DNA from: Balneola sp.
GTDB lineage: Bacteria; Bacteroidota; Rhodothermia; Balneolales; Balneolaceae
Direction: 5' to 3'
Assembly (NCBI GenBank): GCA_003712055.1
Contig: RHLJ01000001.1
Coordinates: forward strand, 682,001 to 746,000
Length of the DNA stretch: 64,000 bases
This document shows, in pieces, positions 55,060 to 63,040 of this stretch. The position numbers and the translations under genes were made by a program. Position 1 is the stretch's first letter. The number at the start of each line of letters is the position of its first letter. The notes beneath the pieces were generated by a model. The model was not told the origin of the DNA, made no database searches, and saw nothing but the letters and a program-made list of their open reading frames with translations.

Positions 55060-55829
55060 CTCCTCTCATCATCCACTGGGTTTTCCCCATAGATAGCCTC
55101 AATCCATCGTTGATTTGAAATAGGTGGACGTTTGTAGTTTGGATCCTTTTTTACAGGAGGCAATTCGATAGGATCCGGAGTTAGATCGTTATAGTCTATT
55201 TTCGATAATAGATGATGAATACAATTTAATCGAGCGTGTCTTTTGATATCTGCGTTTACCACATACCAGGGTGATTCGTCTCTGTCAGTATGCTCGAACA
55301 TAACATCCTTGGCTCTGGAATAATCTACCCATCGAGTCCGTGCTTCCAAATCCATCGGGCTTAACTTCCAGCGTTTCATTGGATCTTCGTTTCGTGCTTC
55401 AAATCGCCTTTTCTGCTCTTTGTCCGAAATAGAAAACCAATATTTGATAAGAATAATACCAGAGCGAATAAGCATATTTTCAAAGTCAGGGCAGGTTCTT
55501 AGAAACTCCCGATATTCTTCTTCTGTACAGAAACCCATTACCTTTTCTACCCCAGCCCGGTTGTACCAGCTTCGATCAAATAAAACCATTTCCCCTGATG
55601 AGGGAAGTTGATTCACATATCGTTGGAAGTACCACTGATTTCGTTCTTTTTCGGTGGGCTTAGTTAGAGCTACTATGCGAGTTACCCTTGGGCTCATCAC
55701 TTGTGCTATTGTCTTTATAGCCCCACCTTTTCCCGCGGCGTCCCTCCCCTCAAAAACCACACACACTTTTAAACCCTGCTCTTTAATCCAGTATTGAAGC
55801 TTTACCAATTCTGCCTGGAGCTTATCCAA
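55056..55829 (-). CDS. ppk2: Polyphosphate kinase 2 (start uncertain)
   Basis: At least 257 aa of a PPK2-family enzyme that moves phosphate between polyphosphate and nucleotides. Walker A is FEGRDAAGKGGAIK; FDRSWYNRAGVEKVMGF and the lid RRFEARNEDPMKRWKLSPMDLEAR are PPK2 hallmarks. The first in-frame usual start is TTG at 55829. Yet family-like residues (ANGKLDREVYNQE) continue upstream in the same frame as far as an in-frame TAG, with no ATG, GTG or TTG. A strong SD, GGAAGGAGG (55882-55890), lies 4 bases from an in-frame ATC at 55877. A rare start codon or a small upstream frameshift is possible. Converges with the symporter gene. Confidence 0.88.
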   Translation of the reverse strand: MDKLQAELVKLQYWIKEQGLKVCVVFEGRDAAGKGGAIKTIAQVMSPRVTRIVALTKPTEKERNQWYFQRYVNQLPSSGEMVLFDRSWYNRAGVEKVMGFCTEEEYREFLRTCPDFENMLIRSGIILIKYWFSISDKEQKRRFEARNEDPMKRWKLSPMDLEARTRWVDYSRAKDVMFEHTDRDESPWYVVNADIKRHARLNCIHHLLSKIDYNDLTPDPIELPPVKKDPNYKRPPISNQRWIEAIYGENPVDDERS

Positions 55830-55999
55830 CTCCTGATTGTATACTTCCCGATCCAGTTTTCCATTTGCTGAATAGATACAGCCTCCTTCCTATACGTTGA
55901 TATACTGAGAAAAAAGCTCTAAAGGAAATGAGATGCAAGTACTTAAAAAGTGACTTTCAAAACTATTTCCCTAACCATTAAGTCGGTATCTTTATCGAA

Positions 56000-56695
56000 A
56001 TGAGTTCATCTACTAAAACCACCCCAAATATCCCCATTATCTATGAAGACAATCATCTATTAGTCATAGATAAACCCGCTGGTGTATTATCACAGGAAGA
56101 CCGAACCGGAGCACCGGATGTATTAACTCTCTGCAAGAAGTACATCAAAAAGGAATACAAGAAACCAGGCAATGTGTGGCTGGGACTTGTTCACCGTTTA
56201 GATCGGCCTGTCAGCGGGCTGATGGTGCTTGCTAAAACCTCCAAGGCGGCATCCCGACTTTCGGAAGAAGTACGGAAGAACAACATGAGTAAGACCTATT
56301 GGGCGCTAGTATATGGTATGGCTCCTATGGAGCAACAGCTTACACACTTTTTAGAAAAAGATAGAAGAACTAATCTTGTAAAAGCTTATAACTCTAAAAA
56401 GAAAGGTGGAAAAGAAGCACGTTTGAGTTTCTCGACGATCAAACAGAGCAAGGATTATAGTGTTGTAGAAGTGAATTTAGAAACAGGTCGACCTCACCAG
56501 ATTCGAGTTCAGCTCGCAAAAATTGGACATCCTATTTTTGGAGACTATAAATATGGAGAACAAGGAACTGGTCCAGGAAAACAATTGGCTCTTCGCTCCA
56601 TGAAGCTTTCGTTTAAACATCCGACTAAGGATGAAATGCTCTCATTTGAAGCACCGGCACCCAAAAAGCAACCCTGGGATATCTTTCAGTATTGA
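56000..56695 (+). CDS. RluA-family RNA pseudouridine synthase
   Basis: This is a 231-aa protein without an S4 domain. The catalytic aspartate is D68 in VHRLDRPVSGLMVLAKT, the RluA signature. IIYEDNHLLVIDKPAGVLS (14-31) and ETGRPHQIRVQLAKIGHPIFGDYKYG (about 165-190) are also family marks. It turns a uridine in rRNA or tRNA into pseudouridine. The target (RluA, RluC, TruC type) cannot be fixed. It stands alone, divergent from ppk2 and followed by the REP-like pair at 56720. Confidence 0.9.
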   Translation: MSSSTKTTPNIPIIYEDNHLLVIDKPAGVLSQEDRTGAPDVLTLCKKYIKKEYKKPGNVWLGLVHRLDRPVSGLMVLAKTSKAASRLSEEVRKNNMSKTYWALVYGMAPMEQQLTHFLEKDRRTNLVKAYNSKKKGGKEARLSFSTIKQSKDYSVVEVNLETGRPHQIRVQLAKIGHPIFGDYKYGEQGTGPGKQLALRSMKLSFKHPTKDEMLSFEAPAPKKQPWDIFQY

Positions 56696-56719
56696 GGTTG
56701 AAATTAAGTGAAAAGAACT

Positions 56720-56824
56720 TTGTCATTTCGATTGATTCTGATGAAATCAGAAGATTGAGAAATCTAAAAATTGGGTTAACAAAAATGTATTCTTTAGATG
56801 TCTCACATCTGTTCGACATGACAA
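56720..56824. repeat. Inverted pair of REP-like elements with compensatory stem changes
   Basis: The plus strand at 56720 begins TTGTCATTTCGA and ends GAGAAATCTAA (56767), with an inner stem TTCTGAT/ATCAGAA (56736-56742 with 56746-56752). The minus strand from 56824 begins TTGTCATGTCGA and ends GAGACATCTAA (56794). The outer pair ATTTC/GAAAT in one is ATGTC/GACAT in the other, a compensating change. They fill most of the 150-bp gap before the methyltransferase gene. Confidence 0.7.
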
Positions 56825-56845
56825 TATGATATTTAAAAGAGATCA

Positions 56846-57718
56846 ATGGCTAAAATCTCCCACACTGCTGCTTTTATCGGAATTAAGTTTTATGGGTTAA
56901 CCAAAGATGCCAGGATTTCCCAACACTTTGATCCCTTCCTCCCTTCCTTCTATCAAAACCTGGTAAGTCACCTTCCTAGTCATCTTAGCTGGTACCAAAG
57001 CTTTCTGAACTCACAATGGATGAGAAGATTTTTTATGTGGACTGAGGAGCTTCTCCTTCCCGGGGATATCATGCACATCATTTGCAGGAAATATTACCTA
57101 GATAAAATGATAAAGGAATCGCTTGAATCCGGAGTCGAACAACTGGTCATCCTGGGTAGTGGTTTTGATCATATCGGAGCTTACTTTTCTTCCAAAGGAA
57201 CCCCTTGTTTTGAATTGGATCGTGAGTTAATGACTAAAGAGAAACAGTTTTTTCTTGAAAAATTTGAATATCAAAAAACAAACCTTGTGCTTATTCCTGG
57301 GGATTTTGAAAAAGGAAGATTGTGTGAATTTCTATCTTCTGCTGCTACTTTCGATACCTCTAAAACCACGCTTTTTATTGCTGAAGGGTTTTTCGATTAC
57401 CTGTCTGTGCAAAGCTCCAGAGAAATTCTTGAAGACATCAGGGAGCTAAATCCTCAAAACAAATTACTCACCACTTTTTTCTCTCTGGATGAACTAAATA
57501 GCTTCCATCGATTCTCCTTTACTTCCGGAGTAAGCATGGTTGGAGAATCATTGAAGCTCCCTTTGAACCTTAGTTCTTTTACAACACTTCTTCAGAAATA
57601 TGGATTCATACCTGGAAAAAAAATAAGCTTCGTGGATATGGAAGAAGGTTTGGTAAAAGAAACCGGGTTAAATCTTCCGGTTTTGAATGGGTTTTATATA
57701 CTTAAGACTGGTAATTAA
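56846..57718 (+). CDS. LCM-family (leucine carboxyl methyltransferase-like) SAM methyltransferase
   Basis: This is a 290-aa protein with the PF04072-type features. The SAM-site strand is VEQLVILGSGFDHIGAYF (about residues 95-112), then PCFELDR with the acidic end of strand 2 (about 120). The family-specific late motif is TTLFIAEGFFDYLSVQ (about 172-188). The substrate is unknown; relatives methylate polyketides, amino-acid carboxyls or secondary metabolites. Its last 3 bases overlap the rmuC stop (TTAA). The start ATG at 56846 follows AAAAGAG. Confidence 0.83.
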   Translation: MAKISHTAAFIGIKFYGLTKDARISQHFDPFLPSFYQNLVSHLPSHLSWYQSFLNSQWMRRFFMWTEELLLPGDIMHIICRKYYLDKMIKESLESGVEQLVILGSGFDHIGAYFSSKGTPCFELDRELMTKEKQFFLEKFEYQKTNLVLIPGDFEKGRLCEFLSSAATFDTSKTTLFIAEGFFDYLSVQSSREILEDIRELNPQNKLLTTFFSLDELNSFHRFSFTSGVSMVGESLKLPLNLSSFTTLLQKYGFIPGKKISFVDMEEGLVKETGLNLPVLNGFYILKTGN

Positions 57719-59025
57719 TCTTCCTCTTCCAAAAAAGAATCTGGTAACGCCTTCGTAGCCTTGGCTCCTAATTTTTTGAGCTTTTCTGCTTGACCGAGGA
57801 GATTTCCAGAACCGGTAGATAACCTCTTCATTGCAGTATCATAACTGTCCTGAGTTTGTCGGATTCGTTGACCAATGTCATTCATGCTTTCCACAAAACC
57901 TACGAACTTATCATAAAGTGCTCCTCCACGGTCCGCTATTTCTAGGGCGTGTTTATTTTGTCGGTCTCGCTTCCAAATAGTGTTAATAGTGAATAATGTA
58001 GCCAATAGTGTGGAAGGACTCACAATCACGATGTTCTTCTCAAAGCTCTCGTTATATAAATTCGGCTCACTTTGAAGTGCAGCCGCAAAAGCCGGTTCTA
58101 CCGGAATAAAGAGCAAGACAAAATCCGGAGTTTTATTGTCATAAATCTGAGGGTAGTTCTTCTCGCTTAAGCCTTTTACATGAGTTCGAATTGAAAGCAC
58201 ATGCTCTTTAATGGCTTTGAGCTGATCGTCTTCATTCTCTGCCGTTGTAAATCGCTCGAATGCAGTTAACGAAACCTTTGAGTCAACAATCAGGAACTTC
58301 TCATCAGGGAGTTTAACTACCACATCTGGTTGGAGTCGTCGGCCATCTTCGAGCGTCTCGCTTTGCTGAGTAAAATACTCCTCGTCTTTCCTGAGTCCGG
58401 ATTTCTCGAGAATACTCGCCAGTACCACTTCCCCCCAATTCCCTTGGGCTTTGCTATCTCCTTTTAACGCTTTGGTAAGGTTTTTGGCATCCTCACTCAT
58501 TTGATTATTCAGCTCCATAAGCTGCTTGAGCTCTTGCTTCAAGGAGCCACGAGCTTCTACCTGATCTTTATGAGTCTCCTCAACCTTCTTCTTAAACTCT
58601 TCCAGTTTCAATCCCAATGGGTTGAGAAGCTGATCAAGGCTTTCTTTGTTCTGTTTTGTGAACTTCTCGGCTTTTTCGTCCAGGATTTTATTGGCAAGAT
58701 TTTCAAACTGGGTCTTCAACTGCTCCTGCATAGCAGCCAGTTCTTCCTTTTGCTCAGATAGTTTTACCTGTAGGTTTCGATAATCGGCATTCAGCTCAGC
58801 TAATTGCTTATCCAGCTGGTTTGCACGATCCCTTTCTTGCTTTATCTCTACCTCTTTTTCCCTTAAGAACTGTTCATGCTTTTCCTCAACTTCTTTTTGC
58901 TGAGTCTCAAGATTTGCATTTCGCTCTTCCAGTCGGGAAGTCTCGGATTTTGATTTGAAGTAAATAATCAAAAAGCCAACAAGACCCCCAACTAGTAATC
59001 CTCCAATGAGGTAAACAATCTCCAT
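57715..59025 (-). CDS. rmuC: RmuC-type DNA recombination/repair protein
   Basis: This is a 436-aa protein. An N-terminal membrane helix (YLIGGLLVGGLVGFLIIYF) is followed by a coiled coil of about 120 residues (LEERNANLETQQKEVEEK to KEELAAMQEQLK). The RmuC nuclease-like domain comes next, with SKAQGNWGEVVLASILEKSG, LPDEKFLIVDSKVSLTAFERF and ENIVIVSPSTLLATLFTIN-like strands. It limits inversions at short inverted repeats in E. coli. Its start follows directly on the upstream hydrolase stop (TAAATG). Length and domain order are normal. Confidence 0.92.
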   Translation of the reverse strand: MEIVYLIGGLLVGGLVGFLIIYFKSKSETSRLEERNANLETQQKEVEEKHEQFLREKEVEIKQERDRANQLDKQLAELNADYRNLQVKLSEQKEELAAMQEQLKTQFENLANKILDEKAEKFTKQNKESLDQLLNPLGLKLEEFKKKVEETHKDQVEARGSLKQELKQLMELNNQMSEDAKNLTKALKGDSKAQGNWGEVVLASILEKSGLRKDEEYFTQQSETLEDGRRLQPDVVVKLPDEKFLIVDSKVSLTAFERFTTAENEDDQLKAIKEHVLSIRTHVKGLSEKNYPQIYDNKTPDFVLLFIPVEPAFAAALQSEPNLYNESFEKNIVIVSPSTLLATLFTINTIWKRDRQNKHALEIADRGGALYDKFVGFVESMNDIGQRIRQTQDSYDTAMKRLSTGSGNLLGQAEKLKKLGAKATKALPDSFLEEED

Positions 59026-59832
59026 TTACCCTCTCGCTAAAATTTCTTTCATCTTTTCTTGTAGTACTGGATTATGAAAAACCCCATTATGACCCTGGCC
59101 TTCAAGCATGATATATTCATCATTATCATCCAAATACTTGTTGAGTTTTACACCTCTTTCAACAGGAAGACGAGTATCTTCTCCTGCATAAAAGATAGTG
59201 ATTGGTTCATCAATCCTGGGTAAAGCCAAATCTGTTCTAAGCGGGTACCTCACAAGAAACGAGGGTAAAAATGGGTAAGACATATTCTTCATATCCACCA
59301 TGCTATAATAAGGCGTCCAAATAATTAGTTCTTTTGGATCGTTTTCCGCTGCTACCAATGCTGCCACTCCTGAACCAAGAGAATATCCAAGTACAATAAT
59401 CTGATTTTCTGAATACTCTTTCTTCATTTCATCATAAACAATCTTCATATCACCGACAAGGTCGTCCTCGTCCTTGAGCTTCCCTGTACTTAATCCATAT
59501 TCCCGGTAGTCGGGATATAGAATGTCATAGTTATTATCCAGAAATAGAGTGAATTTTTCCGGGTTTGTATCTGTACTTCCCCCATTACCATGGTAATAAA
59601 TCACCAGACCTTTAGAAGAATCCGATTTAGCGAGAATACCATGTATCCTTGCTCCATCTGTTACATCGAAATATCGCTCTTCAAACTCAAAGGGGTAGTT
59701 GAATATATGCCCTTCTTCTAACTTAGTTGGATTGAATAAAATCGCATTCTGGATACTGTAGAAATAAATACATACCCCAATATATAGAAGGCAAATGGTA
59801 ACAAATGTGCCAAGCGCTGATTTCCTAAGCAT
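59026..59832 (-). CDS. Membrane-anchored alpha/beta hydrolase
   Basis: This is a 268-aa protein with an N-terminal anchor (FVTICLLYIGVCIYFYSIQNAILF, about residues 9-32). The fold's HGNGGS oxyanion strand comes next (VIYYHGNGGSTDTN). The catalytic serine lies in LGYSLGSGVAALV (about 150), the aspartate in YAGEDTRLPVE and the histidine in EGQGHNGVFHN. It is a YfhR/ABHD-type serine hydrolase of unknown substrate. It is divergent from the GH57 gene across 115 bp and is the first gene of a two-gene run with rmuC. Confidence 0.86.
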   Translation of the reverse strand: MLRKSALGTFVTICLLYIGVCIYFYSIQNAILFNPTKLEEGHIFNYPFEFEERYFDVTDGARIHGILAKSDSSKGLVIYYHGNGGSTDTNPEKFTLFLDNNYDILYPDYREYGLSTGKLKDEDDLVGDMKIVYDEMKKEYSENQIIVLGYSLGSGVAALVAAENDPKELIIWTPYYSMVDMKNMSYPFLPSFLVRYPLRTDLALPRIDEPITIFYAGEDTRLPVERGVKLNKYLDDNDEYIMLEGQGHNGVFHNPVLQEKMKEILARG

Positions 59833-59920
59833 GCAATAGTTTTTTGGAGGAAGATAGCCTATTGAGGGCTTTAAATCTCATCAATTCGAAACTGGAAAAA
59901 GATCAATTTTTTATCTAAAA

Positions 59921-59934
59921 TGTAAGCGCTTTCA
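59921..59934. promoter_or_regulatory. LacI-type operator, copy 2 (GH57 gene)
   Basis: TGTAAGCGCTTTCA on the plus strand, ending 13 bases before the GH57 start codon. The surrounding 59917-59935 (19 bp) equals 27288-27306 read on the opposite strand. It lies between the divergent hydrolase and GH57 genes. It is likely bound by the LacI-type protein encoded at 13931-14920. Confidence 0.75.
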
Positions 59935-59947
59935 TAATTATATTTTT

Positions 59948-62900
59948 ATGCAAAAATACTTCCTCCTCATCGTTTGTATTTTCCTTCTTTCATCTGGCTT
60001 AAAAGCCCAGGAACAAGAAAAAGAAGCTAGTAATCCTCCTATCTACATCGCCTTCCTCTGGCATATGCATCAGCCTTTATACTGGCCGGGAGAAACCATT
60101 CTGGAAACCCAGGCAGCCAACTATTATCCCTATTCTGTTTTTGACATCCATAATTTGCGAATTGGTCCTTATACTACCTGGCCAAAAATTGCTGTTCAAA
60201 AAGGAATTGATGCCGAGCTCCCTCACCTCGGAGCATCAGTAAGCTTTTCAGGTACACTCATCGAAAATCTGAATCACCTTGAGGATAATGGAAACGGAAA
60301 TTTTTCAAACTGGACTTCGCATTGGAACTCAGTAATTAACCAGACTACAACTCTTGGTAACCCAAGAATGGATATGATAGGCTTTGGGTATTACCATCCG
60401 TTAATGGGACTGATAGAGTATGATGACATTCGAGCCCAGATACAAAAGCATAAACAAATTATGGGAGATACATTTGACGGTTCCTATTCAAAAGGAATAT
60501 TTCCTCCTGAAAATGCTTTTTCCACTGATATGATCCCAGCACTTGTTGACGAAGGCCTGGAATGGGTATTGGTGGATAATATCCACTTTGAAAGAGCTTC
60601 TGAAGGATACCCTTACAATACAGGAGGGAACTTATATGAGCCCAATCAGGCCGATGTGAGAAACCCAAATCCTGGAGATTGGGTTCAATTAAACAACCTG
60701 TGGGCCCCAACTATGATCTCCGCACAATGGGGGCACCAGCCTCATTACGTGGAGTACACGAATCCAGAAACTGGAGAGACTTCAAAGATCATTGCTGTAC
60801 CAACTGAGCGATATATGGGAAATGAAGATGGACGTGGTGGATTCGGTGCATTACAGTATGAATCAGTAATGAGCCAGATAGAAAGCTATAACACCGATCC
60901 TGACCACCCTATTCTAATTGTTCTTCATCATGACGGTGATAATTTCGGAGGAGGTTCGGAAGGCTATTATAATGGTAATTTCCAAGCTTTTGTGGATTGG
61001 GCTAAAGGTCAACCGGATCGTTTTGTACCTACCACCATTCAGGACTATCTGGACATGTTCCCACCGGATGAGAATGATGTAATACATATCGAAAGTGGGA
61101 GTTGGGCAGGAGCCGATAATGGAGACCCCGAATTTAAGAAATGGTTGGGCGATCCCGGAGCAGATGGATATAGTCCGGACAGAAATAGTTGGGGAGTAAT
61201 CACAGCAGCCAAAAACTTTGTTGATCATGCAGGTACCGTTGATGAACTAAGCGCTAATTACCTGGAGGCTCAGACTTTCCTCCTAAATGCTGAAGGAAGT
61301 GATTACTGGTATTGGGATAACTCAATCGATGGGATTTGGGATACACACCCAACTACGGCTTCTAACCTTGCAATTGCAAAAGCTGAACTTGTAATCAATG
61401 ATGGAGCCGATACAACCCCTCCTACTATATTTAAACCACAGAGAGAACCCTACAATCCCGGAGGATTTGAATGGGAAGTAGCTCAGGATAACGATTTTGA
61501 GATCTGGACTTATGTTTTCGACGTTTCAGGATTGAGCACCGTCAATCTCAGATACAGAGCAGTTTCAGAAATTGATTTTTCCACAAACCGGACTCAGAGC
61601 TTCTCACAGATATCAGAAAGTGATACTTCATGGAAAAATATTGAAATGGGTGGTATTGATATCACACCGAAAACAAATGTTAATCCCAACTATAAGGCGA
61701 AAGAATATTCAGCTTCATTGGAGGGATACAATAATATGTATATCGAGTATTTTGTAGAATCAACAGATGCAGAAGGCAATACATCCAGATCTATGATCCA
61801 ATATGTATGGGTTGGAGCGAATACCTCATCAGGCGGAGGCGGAGGTGGTGTTACTCCGGTGAATGCATCTATTTCCATTCTGCCTGAAAACCCAACCCAG
61901 GAAGATACAATTAACGTGGTAATTTCAGGTGCCACTCAAGAAGCCATGCTGCATTGGGGTACCAATAATTCCGGTAATGTTTGGGAAACGCCAAATGAAG
62001 TCTATTGGCCAGAAAATACCACTCTTTTTAACGGATCAGGTCCAGCCGTGGAATCTCCGTTTAGTTTTAATGCGGATAGTGCTACCCTAACCATCAAGCT
62101 TGGGCCTTTTAATGATGATGCCCAACAAGTAGATCGGGTGAATTTTGTAATTCACTATGCTGATGACAGCTGGGATAACAACTCTGGTAATGACTACCTG
62201 ATCAACTTTGGCACTGATTCCGGGGAAGGAAATGGTGGCAACGGAGGCGGAGAAGGTGAGTCTCACAATTTCGTTATGGATGGAAATCTTGATGATGGTG
62301 CCGTAAACCTTGTCTCCAATGATGACCTGAATCTTTACCTCAATTGGGAAGAACCATTCCTTTATGTTGCGACAGAGTCAGCGAACGGAGGAGCTTACGA
62401 CAAGTTTATTTTTGTTGCGGATGGAAGCGAAACACTAACGGGCAGCCCATGGGCAAAATCAGGTCAGATTGCAGAATGGAAAGCCTTTCTGGCCAATGAA
62501 CAGGGAAATAATTATCAGTCCTGGTATGATCAAACCGGAACGGTATCCAGTAACGCAGGATCTTACCTTGAAGGAGTTATTGATATAGAAGAAGAATTCG
62601 GCTCAATTCCAGAAAGTATTTCTTTAGCAATTGGAGCCTATGGAACCAATGATGCCGGAAGCCTGATGCTGCAAGCTCCATCAGGAGATGGAAACGAAAA
62701 CATTGAAGCGGATGAGTTTTTTGAGTTCAATTATGTACTCACTTCAAATGGAGAATCTGAGTATGTACCATCAGAAATCGAGCTCCTTCAAAATTACCCA
62801 AACCCGTTCAATCCTTCGACTGAGATAGCTTTTAGATTATCAGAATCAGCAAGGGTAAAACTCACTGTATATGATGCATTGGGAAGGGAGATATCGATTC

Positions 62901-63037
62901 TTGTTGATGGAATGAGAAATGCAGGCTTTCATATAAGTAGCTTTGATGCTTCTCAGCTTTCAAGTGGAATTTATTTTTATAGACTGGAAGTTGGTTCACA
63001 GATCATTGCTACTAAAAAGATGCTACTACTGAAATAG
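59948..63037 (+). CDS. Secreted GH57 amylase with starch-binding-like modules and T9SS domain
   Basis: This is a 1029-aa protein with a signal peptide to about residue 20. The GH57 barrel spans about 30-480: HMHQP at 39-43, GIFPPENAF with probable nucleophile E188, and LHHDGDNFGGGSE with the acid among D329/D331. An Ig-like domain follows. After a Gly-rich linker comes a module (ISILPENPTQEDTINVVISG, LHWGTN) like CBM25/26. After another Gly linker comes a DOMON/glucodextranase-C-like domain. The final 85 residues are a T9SS sorting domain (LLQNYPNPFNPSTEIAF to KKMLLLK). It acts on starch outside the cell. The operator ends 13 bases before its start. Confidence 0.88.
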   Translation: MQKYFLLIVCIFLLSSGLKAQEQEKEASNPPIYIAFLWHMHQPLYWPGETILETQAANYYPYSVFDIHNLRIGPYTTWPKIAVQKGIDAELPHLGASVSFSGTLIENLNHLEDNGNGNFSNWTSHWNSVINQTTTLGNPRMDMIGFGYYHPLMGLIEYDDIRAQIQKHKQIMGDTFDGSYSKGIFPPENAFSTDMIPALVDEGLEWVLVDNIHFERASEGYPYNTGGNLYEPNQADVRNPNPGDWVQLNNLWAPTMISAQWGHQPHYVEYTNPETGETSKIIAVPTERYMGNEDGRGGFGALQYESVMSQIESYNTDPDHPILIVLHHDGDNFGGGSEGYYNGNFQAFVDWAKGQPDRFVPTTIQDYLDMFPPDENDVIHIESGSWAGADNGDPEFKKWLGDPGADGYSPDRNSWGVITAAKNFVDHAGTVDELSANYLEAQTFLLNAEGSDYWYWDNSIDGIWDTHPTTASNLAIAKAELVINDGADTTPPTIFKPQREPYNPGGFEWEVAQDNDFEIWTYVFDVSGLSTVNLRYRAVSEIDFSTNRTQSFSQISESDTSWKNIEMGGIDITPKTNVNPNYKAKEYSASLEGYNNMYIEYFVESTDAEGNTSRSMIQYVWVGANTSSGGGGGGVTPVNASISILPENPTQEDTINVVISGATQEAMLHWGTNNSGNVWETPNEVYWPENTTLFNGSGPAVESPFSFNADSATLTIKLGPFNDDAQQVDRVNFVIHYADDSWDNNSGNDYLINFGTDSGEGNGGNGGGEGESHNFVMDGNLDDGAVNLVSNDDLNLYLNWEEPFLYVATESANGGAYDKFIFVADGSETLTGSPWAKSGQIAEWKAFLANEQGNNYQSWYDQTGTVSSNAGSYLEGVIDIEEEFGSIPESISLAIGAYGTNDAGSLMLQAPSGDGNENIEADEFFEFNYVLTSNGESEYVPSEIELLQNYPNPFNPSTEIAFRLSESARVKLTVYDALGREISILVDGMRNAGFHISSFDASQLSSGIYFYRLEVGSQIIATKKMLLLK

Positions 63038-63040
63038 AGT

